From IMG/VR virus record IMGVR_UViG_3300036715_000571, positions 1 to 28,580 of that record: 28,580 nt of DNA; one strand, 5' to 3'. Below the pieces are notes generated by a model. The model ran no database searches. It saw only the letters and a program-made list of their open reading frames with translations, and had not been told where the DNA came from. The stretch's first letter is position 1; every line of letters starts with the position of its first letter. Both the position numbers and the translations under genes were made by a program. This stretch comes from a virus. Shown piece after piece: positions 22,992 through 28,580 of this stretch.

Positions 22992-23335
22992 TGTGGTTGA
23001 AATTAAAGCTTACAGTGATGCTGCTTCTACTTTCTTACATCGGATATCTCAATATAGAGAACTATCGGATGAAGTCGGAGGTTGCTCAGTTGAAAGAAGC
23101 TGTGGCAAAACAGATTGCGGAAACCAATGCAGAAGCCGCACAGAATCTCCAAGCCGCGCAAGTCCTGGCGAACCAGTTAGGAGAGAAGCAATTGAAATTG
23201 CAAAGGAGCATTCAGAATGGCAAGAGTTCAATTGATCGCAAGATTTCGACCAGTGGTGATGATTGTGGCTTTGGGAGTCCTTGCTGGTTGCAGCTCTACA
23301 ACGACGCCAATGGTGGAAGTCAAGTACGTCCGTGA
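22991..23335 (+). CDS. Rz: Inner-membrane spanin subunit, Rz-like
   Basis: A 114-residue protein. One N-terminal span (about residues 5-21, LKLTVMLLLLSYIGYL) is followed by a long helix rich in Ala, Gln, Glu and Lys (about 28-80, SEVAQLKEAVAKQIAE and onwards), the coiled-coil build of i-spanins. A C-terminal part contains DDCGFGSPCW. The gene directly follows the endolysin and contains the start of the Rz1-like gene in another frame. Family knowledge: the i-spanin pairs with the o-spanin lipoprotein across the periplasm to fuse the two membranes in the final lysis step. Sequence similarity is weak, as usual; the call rests on topology and the overlapping architecture. Confidence 0.85.
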   Translation: MWLKLKLTVMLLLLSYIGYLNIENYRMKSEVAQLKEAVAKQIAETNAEAAQNLQAAQVLANQLGEKQLKLQRSIQNGKSSIDRKISTSGDDCGFGSPCWLQLYNDANGGSQVRP

Positions 23336-23531
23336 GGATGTACCTGCAATATTCCTGGTGTCACCAGAGGGACCTGAAATGGTCCCTTTGACTGCTTCGC
23401 CTAAAGAGTTTCTCCTCATCCATAACGCTAATGCAGCTAAGTGGGCCACTTTGCGTGCTCAAGTTAGTGGACTTATTGAATGGAATGCTGAGAGAGCTAA
23501 CGCTACTGACGGGTTTTCGCACAAGCCTTGA
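23217..23531 (+). CDS. Rz1: Outer-membrane spanin lipoprotein, Rz1-like
   Basis: A 104-residue protein whose ATG at 23217 has AAAGGAG eight bases upstream inside the Rz-like gene; the two overlap by 119 bases in different frames. The N-terminal segment MARVQLIARFRPVVMIVALG is a signal peptide, and VLAGC is a lipobox with lipidated Cys25. The mature part (SSTTTPMVEVKYVREDVP, then a Pro-containing stretch and a helix LIHNANAAKWATLRAQVSG) fits an o-spanin, although it is longer than lambda Rz1. It ends the lysis cassette and the run of late genes. Confidence 0.85.
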   Translation: MARVQLIARFRPVVMIVALGVLAGCSSTTTPMVEVKYVREDVPAIFLVSPEGPEMVPLTASPKEFLLIHNANAAKWATLRAQVSGLIEWNAERANATDGFSHKP

Positions 23532-23550
23532 CGCCTGGTTACAACACCAA

Positions 23551-23582
23551 AGCACGCCTGTGGCACGTTTGCAGGGTGTGCT
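23551..23582 (+). terminator. Hairpin 20 bases after the lysis cassette
   Basis: AGCAC (23551-23555) pairs with GTGCT (23578-23582) and CCTG (23557-23560) with CAGG (23572-23575), with a one-by-two internal loop and an 11-base apical loop. No U-run follows, so this is not a canonical intrinsic terminator, but it could stabilise or end the late mRNA. Confidence 0.4.
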
Positions 23583-23834
23583 ATATGGTAGCCATGCTTA
23601 AAAATTGTGCGCCACCACGGACTCATAACAAAATCCCCTTGGGAATCATCAGCTTACAACTGGTGGTTTCTGAGGGGTAAAAAATTGCGAACGGGGAGGC
23701 ACTACAGAAACACGCGAGACGCTAGCTTAGGTGCTACAGGTGCGGTTTTTTTGGTGTTGGTAGGGTAGTCGGCTATCGGCCGAATTTGCACACCACACGC
23801 GCCAGCTTTGGTGATCTGAATTTTCACAAAAGTA

Positions 23835-23863
23835 TTGATAAAAAACTGCGCAAAACGTAGTAT
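23835..23863 (+). promoter_or_regulatory. Sigma70-type promoter
   Basis: TTGATA at 23835-23840 is followed after exactly 17 bases by TAGTAT at 23858-23863, five of six and four of six matches to the -35 and -10 consensus. The surroundings are AT-rich, and the first downstream gene starts at 23908 with a strong AAGGAG site. It would allow host RNA polymerase to read the small membrane genes and possibly the phage RNA polymerase gene. Confidence 0.65.
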
Positions 23864-23907
23864 CTTATATGAAAAGACTTTTAACAATTACTCAAGGAGA
23901 GTATATC

Positions 23908-24111
23908 ATGGCTATCAAGCTAGTATTCGTTGCAATGGTTGCAGCTACGTTTCTACATATGTATGAGTCTTCAGCACAAGCTGAAAGGATCATTGCGTTG
24001 CAGCAGGCTGTCACTGCTGAGATGTCTACCCTAGAAGCACAGATGACAGCATCGGAAATTTCCGACGCAAATGCAGAGATCTTATCAATGCTGCAGAAGG
24101 CAGGCAAATAA
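23908..24111 (+). CDS. 67-residue exported or membrane-anchored helical protein
   Basis: The ATG at 23908 has AAGGAGAG about 9 bases upstream; the longer in-frame start at 23869 would include this site and is unlikely. Residues about 3-18 (IKLVFVAMVAATFLHM) are hydrophobic after one Lys, followed by ESSAQAERI, which may be a signal peptidase site (SAQA) or just a juxtamembrane segment. The rest is helical and acidic (ALQQAVTAEMSTLEAQ, SEISDANAEILSMLQKAGK) with coiled-coil character. It is the first gene after the sigma70-type promoter. No family recognised. Confidence 0.7.
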   Translation: MAIKLVFVAMVAATFLHMYESSAQAERIIALQQAVTAEMSTLEAQMTASEISDANAEILSMLQKAGK

Positions 24112-24112
24112 G

Positions 24113-24187
24113 ATGATGACGTATAAAATGGCTATTTGCGTATTTTGTATGTGGGCGGTGTTTAAGCTGCTTACATACAAACCGTAA
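24113..24187 (+). CDS. 24-residue candidate membrane peptide
   Basis: ATG at 24113 lies one base after the previous stop, with GCAGG about nine bases upstream. The peptide MMTYKMAICVFCMWAVFKLL ends TYKP and consists of one short hydrophobic segment flanked by lysines. Its size is below usual gene-finding limits; support comes from the ribosome binding site, tight packing and the similar nature of its neighbours. Confidence 0.45.
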   Translation: MMTYKMAICVFCMWAVFKLLTYKP

Positions 24188-24205
24188 AGGTGTTTGGGAA
24201 GTGCT

Positions 24206-24439
24206 ATGAAGACTTTTCTATTATTGACAATTTTGTCTTGCAATGTGTTCGCAATATCTCAAGAAGAAATGCGTGAGAACACGAAGAAGCTTTTACAAAG
24301 CCTCCCAGCAGATGCTGTAGAGCTTGTCCCAATAGTCTCACAGAGTGCTCAAAAGCAACTAACTGTAAGACAGGTGGATGGGTACGGTAACCCTACAAAA
24401 GACGGTATCATATTTATAATAAAGGATGAAAGTAAATGA
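24206..24439 (+). CDS. Small secreted periplasmic protein, unknown
   Basis: A 77-residue protein. ATG at 24206 is chosen over TTG at 24194 because it gives a canonical signal peptide (MKTFLLLTILSCNVFA, cleavage after VFA) and has GGGAAG upstream. The mature part of about 61 residues is polar: a helix with EEMRENTKKLLQSLPADAV, then beta-like segments (KQLTVRQVDGYGNP, DGIIFIIKDESK). No Cys remains after cleavage. Function unknown. The stop overlaps the next start (ATGA), and the last codons (GAA AGT AAA) were copied in the duplication that built the next gene. Confidence 0.7.
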   Translation: MKTFLLLTILSCNVFAISQEEMRENTKKLLQSLPADAVELVPIVSQSAQKQLTVRQVDGYGNPTKDGIIFIIKDESK

Positions 24440-24853
24440 CTACTATTAAACTCGTAGTATTGGTAATATCAAGCATAACGCTGGGTATGCTCTTAGGATT
24501 CTCTGCACATGAGGCGATGTCTTTCTGGACGTTGGTGCGGGTGTTTGAGATGAAGCAGACAATCACTCCATACATCACTGTCATAGCACTGGTGGGTGTG
24601 ATAGGTGTATTGGTACATAAGCTTGCACAGCCTCAAGAGTGTGAAAGTAAAATGACTACGATTAAACTTGCAGCCGTGGCAACCGCAGGCATCTTGCTAG
24701 GGATGTTCTTAGGTTTCGCGATACATGACGCGATGTCTTTCTGGACGTTGGTATGGGTGCTTGAGATGACGCAGACGGTCATTCCTTACATCATGATTGT
24801 AAGTCTCGTTGGCGTGATAGTAGGATTGGTACATACGCTTGCACAGCCACAGA
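24428..24853 (+). repeat. Diverged tandem duplication of a small membrane gene
   Basis: Copy one runs from GAAAGTAAATG at 24428 to about 24638, copy two from GAAAGTAAAATG at 24643 to about 24853. Start codons at 24436 and 24652 are 216 bases apart. Copy two carries one extra A before the ATG, which changes the overlapping stop (AAATGA) into in-frame AAA ATG and fuses the copies. Confidence 0.8.
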
Positions 24854-24963
24854 ATGAAGCTGCTGCAGTAGCACCTGCAACTTCAACATGGTCGGAAGAA
24901 GACGAGACTCTACTTAGAGATCTTATAAAAGAAGACCTACAATCTAACCCAAGTAATACTTGA
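24436..24963 (+). CDS. Four-span membrane protein made by internal tandem duplication
   Basis: A 175-residue protein consisting of two similar halves, residues 1-67 and 73-139. Both begin MTTIKL, share LGM-LGF-xxx-AMSFWTLV and end in LVH-LAQPQ. Each half has two spans, about 4-22 and 43-63, and 76-94 and 115-135. The linker (residues 68-72, ECESK) contains the last three residues of the preceding gene's product, showing how the fusion arose. After the second half comes a 36-residue cytosolic or periplasmic tail, NEAAAVAPATSTWSEEDETL and on, rich in acid residues. Even span number puts both ends on one side. Function unknown; a small channel, exclusion or anti-host protein are possibilities only. 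Confidence 0.75.
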   Translation: MTTIKLVVLVISSITLGMLLGFSAHEAMSFWTLVRVFEMKQTITPYITVIALVGVIGVLVHKLAQPQECESKMTTIKLAAVATAGILLGMFLGFAIHDAMSFWTLVWVLEMTQTVIPYIMIVSLVGVIVGLVHTLAQPQNEAAAVAPATSTWSEEDETLLRDLIKEDLQSNPSNT

Positions 24964-24982
24964 TATCTCCAACTAACAGCCC

Positions 24983-25024
24983 TGAACATGGCTTAAAACT
25001 GTTCAATTTTTATTTTTTTTTTTT
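24983..25024 (+). terminator. Hairpin with long T-tract before the T7-type polymerase
   Basis: TGAACA (24983-24988) pairs with TGTTCA (25000-25005) around an 11-base loop, followed by TTTTTA and a run of twelve T's (25013-25024). The stem is modest but the U-tract is exceptionally long, so intrinsic termination is likely. It lies 20 bases after the duplicated membrane gene and upstream of the polymerase gene. Confidence 0.6.
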
Positions 25025-25052
25025 CCTTTAGAATCAGGATTCCTAGATAATT

Positions 25053-25172
25053 ATGAAGAGTATTTCACCAGTAACAGCCGGGATCGCTATGATCCTTGCG
25101 GCTACTGCTCTGAAGTACTTTTTGTATTTTATTGCCGCATTAACAATTTACAGAGTATTGACAAAAAGATAG
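25053..25172 (+). CDS. 39-residue membrane peptide upstream of the polymerase gene
   Basis: ATG at 25053 to TAG at 25170-25172. The product, MKSISPVTAGIAMILAATAL then KYFLYFIAALTIYRVLTKR, is almost wholly hydrophobic with positive ends, giving one long or two short spans. The AGGA at about 25036 is rather far upstream, so translation may be weak. Its stop is 13 bases before the polymerase ATG, and the polymerase's AGGAG site overlaps the stop. This suggests a leader-like or coupled small gene. No family recognised. Confidence 0.55.
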   Translation: MKSISPVTAGIAMILAATALKYFLYFIAALTIYRVLTKR

Positions 25173-25185
25173 GAGAAACGCAAGA

Positions 25186-27414
25186 ATGAGTACCAGAGAA
25201 GCACTTGTAGAAAGCTGGAATAGGCGGGCGAGGGCAGAAATCTCACCAAATGAGGCGATTTCTTTTCTTCGTGAGATTAATACCGTGAGCCTCCTTGACG
25301 ACGTAATAAGCACGTTATACCTCTTTACGAGACCCTCACGTGGTAGCGATGTTCATTACTTCACAGATGTGGCTAACAGAATCGGAGGTATCGTAAGACG
25401 TAGATTGTCCTTACCACTAGATACCGGCACTAATGTACGAGCAGGTGCCTTTTTGCTGTATACTTTCGAGGAACTTGGCATCACGACTGTGGGACAAGCT
25501 GCCAGGAACAATCATGCGGCATATACTGTGGTGATTAAAGACGAAGAGGCTCTCAAGCGATTGTGGGGTGCGGTACCCGCGACACGCACCACTCAAATGC
25601 CGTCGCTCACCACTTACGCACCTTGGCGTGCCGGCATTCATAGTAATGGCAAAAAGATGATTAAGACAGGTAATAAAGAAATCTTAGCAAAGCTAGACTT
25701 TACTGAAGACTTTCTGCTATTTGAAAATCTTAATAAATCTCAAGCTATCGGCTGGAATGTTTCCGAGGAAGTTGTTAGCATTGCAAAATGGGCGTTACGC
25801 ATTAAGGCTGATGCATTTCTAGATATCTGGGAAGCATCTAACAGAGAAGCGAAAGCTACCAAACTTCGTGAAAGCGAGACAATCCTGGAGATAGCCAACA
25901 AGTTCTTGCATGAAACATTCTATCACCAATACTACTATGACTTTCGAGGTCGTAAGTATTGCTCGACTGCGTATTTGCATGAACAAGGCCCAGATTTATC
26001 CAAAGGTATCTTGGTGATAGCCAAGAAAAAGTCATTAGGAGATCAGGGATATTTCTGGCTATTAGTCTCGATTGCTACCAACTGGGGCGGAGCGTCTCAT
26101 GTCGAGGGTGTCAAGACAGATAAGCTTCCACTCGCGGGACGTGCTGAATGGGTGATGGCTAACGAAGAGTGGATACTGGAATGTGCAGTGGATCCTCGCA
26201 AGCAAGACAAGTGGATGGAAGCTGACAGTCCTTGGCAATTTCTGTCCAACATAATTGTACTTCGAGATCTACGTGTAAACCAAGCATCAATTGGGGATTT
26301 CAATGACTACTCTTTTGAGACGGGCATTGTGGTATATATTGACGGCTCTAACAACGGCTCACAGCACTTAGCTGCAATGACACATGACGAGGTAACTGCA
26401 CCGCATGTCAACCTGGCTCCTTCTGAGTTGCCAGGAGACTTATATGCATATGTTGCAGAGTATGCTTGGCAAAGTGTTCAAAAAGAATGTGATGAACTAA
26501 CTGAAGAGGAGATTGCAGAATGTAATCAGTTCATAGATGAGTTGATCAATCTAAAAGCGATGTATCAAAAATCTACACCCAAGTCAGAGGAGCGCGAATT
26601 ACTGGGTGCTATGATAACGGTGTTGAAGCAAGAAAATGATTTGCTTTCTAAAATATCTGCACCAGTCTATTGGAGTCGTATCAAGGATCTTAAGGAACGA
26701 AGAAAGATCGTCAAGAGAAACGTGATGACAGTTCCCTACGGTGGCAGCAGATATGGGATGGGTGAACAACAGATCGATGACGCTAAGAAGCATGGTATTC
26801 AGTTGCTAATGGCTATGGAGCATCGCTGGGGCGGCTGGATGGGTAGCGTCATTTTTGAGACTTGCCAAGGACATATGAATAAGCCAATGAAGCTTCTAAA
26901 GATTTTTGAAGCGGCAGGTGCGCGAGCAGAAGCTGAGGAGAGATACTTAGAATGGACTACACCTTTAACAAACTTTCCAGTGTGTCAGTTCTATGTGGAA
27001 GGACAAGTCAAAAAGGTATGGGTGCAGTATGGGCCAAAGTATGAGCGAGCGTCCACCGGTAAGTATGTCAACACGTTTCAGCTACGTGTAGCTTTCCCTG
27101 AGCTACCTATCATGTCTAAGCGTAAGCAAGCGCAAGGTGCTAGCCCTAATGCAATTCACAGTCTAGATGCTGCGCATTTGTGTCTGACAGTGAACGCTTG
27201 CCCATTTGATATTGTGACTATTCACGATTCATTTGGAAGTCATCCCTCAGACATGCCAGAACTGTTCAGGATTGTACGTGAGCAGTTTGTTGCCTTGTAT
27301 CGAGCTGAGCCACTGGCGCATTTGATGCATTGTCTTCAGACAGACGCTTCTCACGTGGAAATCGGTACACTTGATTTGGACTTAATTTTACAATCAGAAT
27401 TTGCATTTGCATAG
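25186..27414 (+). CDS. T7-type single-subunit DNA-directed RNA polymerase
   Basis: A 742-residue enzyme; AGGAG ends ten bases before the ATG. Diagnostic elements appear in order: DFRGRKY at 252-258 (T7 DWRGRVY), GILVIAKKKSLGDQGYFWL (about 274-292), motif A IVVYIDGSNNGSQHL with catalytic Asp386, motif B RKIVKRNVMTVPYGG with Arg506, Lys510 and Tyr518 spaced as T7 Arg627, Lys631 and Tyr639, HSLDAAHL, and motif C VTIHDSFGS with Asp681. It ends QSEFAFA, matching the T7 C-terminal foot (SDFAFA). All residues needed for catalysis are present. The N-terminal part before DFRGR is about 170 residues shorter than in T7, so promoter-binding and melting elements must differ. It probably transcribes phage genes from its own promoters, none of which I could identify. 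It follows small membrane genes behind a host-type promoter. Confidence 0.97.
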   Translation: MSTREALVESWNRRARAEISPNEAISFLREINTVSLLDDVISTLYLFTRPSRGSDVHYFTDVANRIGGIVRRRLSLPLDTGTNVRAGAFLLYTFEELGITTVGQAARNNHAAYTVVIKDEEALKRLWGAVPATRTTQMPSLTTYAPWRAGIHSNGKKMIKTGNKEILAKLDFTEDFLLFENLNKSQAIGWNVSEEVVSIAKWALRIKADAFLDIWEASNREAKATKLRESETILEIANKFLHETFYHQYYYDFRGRKYCSTAYLHEQGPDLSKGILVIAKKKSLGDQGYFWLLVSIATNWGGASHVEGVKTDKLPLAGRAEWVMANEEWILECAVDPRKQDKWMEADSPWQFLSNIIVLRDLRVNQASIGDFNDYSFETGIVVYIDGSNNGSQHLAAMTHDEVTAPHVNLAPSELPGDLYAYVAEYAWQSVQKECDELTEEEIAECNQFIDELINLKAMYQKSTPKSEERELLGAMITVLKQENDLLSKISAPVYWSRIKDLKERRKIVKRNVMTVPYGGSRYGMGEQQIDDAKKHGIQLLMAMEHRWGGWMGSVIFETCQGHMNKPMKLLKIFEAAGARAEAEERYLEWTTPLTNFPVCQFYVEGQVKKVWVQYGPKYERASTGKYVNTFQLRVAFPELPIMSKRKQAQGASPNAIHSLDAAHLCLTVNACPFDIVTIHDSFGSHPSDMPELFRIVREQFVALYRAEPLAHLMHCLQTDASHVEIGTLDLDLILQSEFAFA

Positions 27415-27424
27415 GAGGCATTAT

Positions 27425-27718
27425 ATGCGAAAACCTTTCGTGGGACAAGAGGGCTACACAAGGGCGTTGCAACAACTTCGCTTGGACCGTAATCAAGTTA
27501 GAACAGATGTGTTTGGATGCGTAGCGTATACGCTTACCAAGCCATACTCAAAGGTGTATAAGGCGCATCGCGGAAAGATTTACCTAGTCTCTTACAACTA
27601 TAAGGATCTTCCGTTGATGGGATTTTATTGCGAAGACGGTACAATCACAATGGCGGACGTTGTGGCTTTTCAAAACTTCATTATCATGCTAAAGCAAAAT
27701 AAGGTGAATTTCTCATGA
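27425..27718 (+). CDS. Hypothetical protein, 97 residues
   Basis: ATG at 27425 has a perfect AGGAGG seven bases upstream, overlapping the polymerase stop; the longer in-frame start at 27401 lies within the polymerase gene. The protein is basic (KPFVGQEGYTRALQQLRLDR) and mixed alpha/beta, with KIYLVSYNYKDLPLMGFYCE in the middle and a C-terminal helix (ADVVAFQNFIIMLKQNK). No membrane span or catalytic motif is seen. It is coupled by ATGA to the next gene. Family not recognised. Confidence 0.7.
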   Translation: MRKPFVGQEGYTRALQQLRLDRNQVRTDVFGCVAYTLTKPYSKVYKAHRGKIYLVSYNYKDLPLMGFYCEDGTITMADVVAFQNFIIMLKQNKVNFS

Positions 27719-28065
27719 GGTATTATACAGGCCTCAGGCAGCTGCATTATGCAGGTTTACGTGAGCATGTCCAAACAGGGACAGATGCACAATGGCGACT
27801 GAGTGTGTTGCTGCGTGAAGGTAGCAGTGTTGCGACAGTGCGGGCTGTGGTAGGCGTTGTCGGTGATGTAGTCAAGGCTGGCTTAGAAGAGCTTTCCATG
27901 GGGCTGATTGACTTCACACACTTGTCACGTAGACATATTATTGGCACTGAACTGCAGGTATTGAATATGGGCGATAACATCCAACTCCATGTACGCCTTA
28001 TAGGTGCAGCCAGTGTTGTATTGGATTTTTATAAACATGAGGTTATAACTGATGCCGACATTTAA
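27715..28065 (+). CDS. Hypothetical protein, 116 residues
   Basis: ATG overlaps the previous stop (ATGA), with AAGGTG eight bases upstream. The N-terminal half is helical (LRQLHYAGLREHVQTG, AQWRLSVLLREGSS), and the middle VATVRAVVGVVGDVVKAGLE is Val-rich but not a convincing membrane span. The C-terminal half looks beta-rich (TELQVLNMGDNIQLHVRLIG, ASVVLDFYKHEVITD). No family is recognised. It overlaps the next gene by 14 bases. Confidence 0.7.
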   Translation: MRYYTGLRQLHYAGLREHVQTGTDAQWRLSVLLREGSSVATVRAVVGVVGDVVKAGLEELSMGLIDFTHLSRRHIIGTELQVLNMGDNIQLHVRLIGAASVVLDFYKHEVITDADI

Positions 28066-28231
28066 TTACATATATGGATGGGAACTATCCACAGGCAACG
28101 TCATCGCACTGATAGGCTTGTACTTGCCGGAAGGCTACTATGACTTGACACAGTTCAAGGCAGAAGACTTACCGCAAGCAATTTATGAGCGTTATCTCGA
28201 TCTTCGATCAGGGCTGGAGCGTTGGGCATGA
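28052..28231 (+). CDS. Small hypothetical protein, 59 residues
   Basis: ATG at 28052 lies inside the end of the previous gene and has GAGG nine bases upstream. The frame runs 59 codons to TGA at 28229-28231, overlapping the next ATG (ATGA). The sequence (MPTFNYIYGWELSTGNVIAL, then a Tyr-rich segment and FKAEDLPQAIYERYLDLR) is acidic and soluble-looking with a helical C-terminus. No family recognised. Coupled starts on both sides support it as real. Confidence 0.65.
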   Translation: MPTFNYIYGWELSTGNVIALIGLYLPEGYYDLTQFKAEDLPQAIYERYLDLRSGLERWA

Positions 28232-28557
28232 AAATAGCAAACACATTTGCTGAGCTAGAAGTCTTCCCACAGGAAGCTTTAGCAAAAATCAAAGAAGCTC
28301 CATTTTGGGGCGACTCTGATTATGAACCTTTTTCAACAAACTTAGGAGGAACTTTTTATCTACTAGAGGCGCAGGGAGAGCTCAACTTTGTCTATGCGCA
28401 TCTCGCCATAAACGATCTTTCGGAGCCTGTATGGGACTTCATAGATCGCTTAGGGGACTGGGTTGTCTTAACCCTTATTCGGAACTCACTTGGTGGTGAT
28501 GTATTCGTTATCCCGGGAAACTATCCTGAAACAATCAACTTTAAAAACTCTCAATAA
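28228..28557 (+). CDS. Hypothetical protein, 109 residues
   Basis: ATG at 28228 is in an ATGA overlap and has GGAG upstream, making it more likely than TTG at 28222. The protein is acidic. It starts MKIANTFAELEVFPQEALAK, has an aromatic-rich middle (APFWGDSDYEPFSTNLGG, then FYLLEAQGELNFVYAHLA) and an amphipathic helix (LSEPVWDFIDRLGDWVVLTL). The acidic and aromatic make-up recalls small phage proteins that bind host enzymes, but this is only an impression. No family recognised. Confidence 0.7.
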   Translation: MKIANTFAELEVFPQEALAKIKEAPFWGDSDYEPFSTNLGGTFYLLEAQGELNFVYAHLAINDLSEPVWDFIDRLGDWVVLTLIRNSLGGDVFVIPGNYPETINFKNSQ

Positions 28558-28562
28558 AACGT

Positions 28563-28580
28563 AAGGAATATATGTAATGG
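28563..28580 (+). promoter_or_regulatory. Ribosome binding site and probable start of the next gene
   Basis: TAAGGA at about 28562-28567 is followed by ATG at 28577, with the window ending one base later. The ATG at 28572 is followed at once by TAA, so the start at 28577 is more likely. Nothing can be said about the product. Confidence 0.4.

Larger units (their letters stand above)
23532..23907 (+). other. Non-coding junction between lysis genes and the small membrane gene cluster
   Basis: This 376-bp stretch is the longest gene-free segment in the window. It holds a hairpin at 23551-23582, a small triloop stem at 23634-23644 (TCCC-CTT-GGGA), CCCC/GGGG pairing possibilities between 23635-23638 and 23673-23676, a direct repeat AGGTGC-TAC-AGGTGC (about 23730-23744) followed by seven T's (23746-23752), an inverted repeat TCGGC/GCCGA (23769-23783) and a sigma70-type promoter at its right end. 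No tRNA fits and the only ORF (28 codons at 23594) lacks a ribosome binding site. It separates late from probable early genes and could hold a packaging site, genome terminus or control RNA. Confidence 0.7.

Noticed and set aside
22978-23235. 85-codon + frame overlapping the Rz-like gene
   Set aside because: It lies out of frame across the Rz-like gene start, has no ribosome binding site and gives a non-membrane product; the Rz/Rz1 frames fully explain this region.
23594-23680. 28-codon ORF in the junction
   Set aside because: No ribosome binding site and no recognisable feature in the peptide.
23600-23690. Possible tRNA (CTCATAA anticodon-loop look-alike near 23621)
   Set aside because: No T-arm sequence (GGTTCGA type), no acceptor stem pairing and no proper D-arm could be found.
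23720-23752. Intrinsic terminator at the seven-T run
   Set aside because: The only nearby stem (TAGC/GCTA) is 4 bp and ends ten bases before the T-run; no stem adjoins the T's.
1-28580. CRISPR arrays, insertion sequences, integrase or attachment sites
   Set aside because: No regularly spaced direct repeats, transposase or integrase signatures were seen, so nothing here indicates a temperate lifestyle or mobile insertion.

Overview
This 28.6 kb window is from a tailed phage with a long flexible tail (siphovirus type) that infects a Gram-negative host. Every supported gene lies on the + strand, tightly packed with many ATGA, TGATG or TAATG overlaps. The Gram-negative host is inferred from a two-component spanin pair (an Rz-like membrane coiled coil and an overlapping Rz1-like lipoprotein), a phage-encoded outer-membrane beta-barrel protein and a muralytic transglycosylase. 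I cannot name the phage or host genus.

Layout. (a) 1-507: the C-terminal end of a single-subunit DNA-directed RNA polymerase whose start lies outside the window. (b) 508-717: non-coding, with several hairpins. (c) 718-4404: scaffold, major capsid protein, head-tail adaptors, tail terminator and tail tube protein. (d) 4465-5647: a tail assembly block with a classic G/GT pair joined by a -1 frameshift at GGGAAAC (5002-5008), then a displaced HK97 gp10-like neck protein. A UUCG hairpin lies before this block and a textbook intrinsic terminator (5659-5685) after it. (e) 5702-19691: a very long tape measure protein (2529 aa), two distal-tail/hub proteins and a 1746-aa J-like tip protein. (f) 19688-22076: a small tail-fibre-associated protein, a GNAT-like protein, three single-span membrane proteins and an outer-membrane protein. 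(g) 22076-23531: lysis cassette (holin, SLT endolysin, Rz, Rz1). (h) 23532-23907: a 376-bp non-coding junction ending in a good sigma70-type promoter. (i) 23908-25172: five small membrane or exported proteins. (j) 25186-27414: a second, complete T7-type RNA polymerase (742 aa) with all catalytic motifs. (k) 27425-28557: four small unrecognised genes.

How it fits together. The most striking feature is two clearly different single-subunit RNA polymerases in one phage, on either side of the virion and lysis genes. The first sits directly upstream of the scaffold and capsid genes, where structural or injected proteins are encoded, and its motif C (HDAFF) departs from the T7 form. The second is a conventional T7-type enzyme downstream of a host-type promoter and a set of small membrane proteins, which looks like an early region. 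A reasonable hypothesis is an N4-like relay, with one polymerase carried in the virion and one made after infection, but in a siphovirus frame. The window does not show which promoters either enzyme uses. The junction at 23532-23907 separates late from probable early genes and is the best candidate for a physical genome end or other control region.
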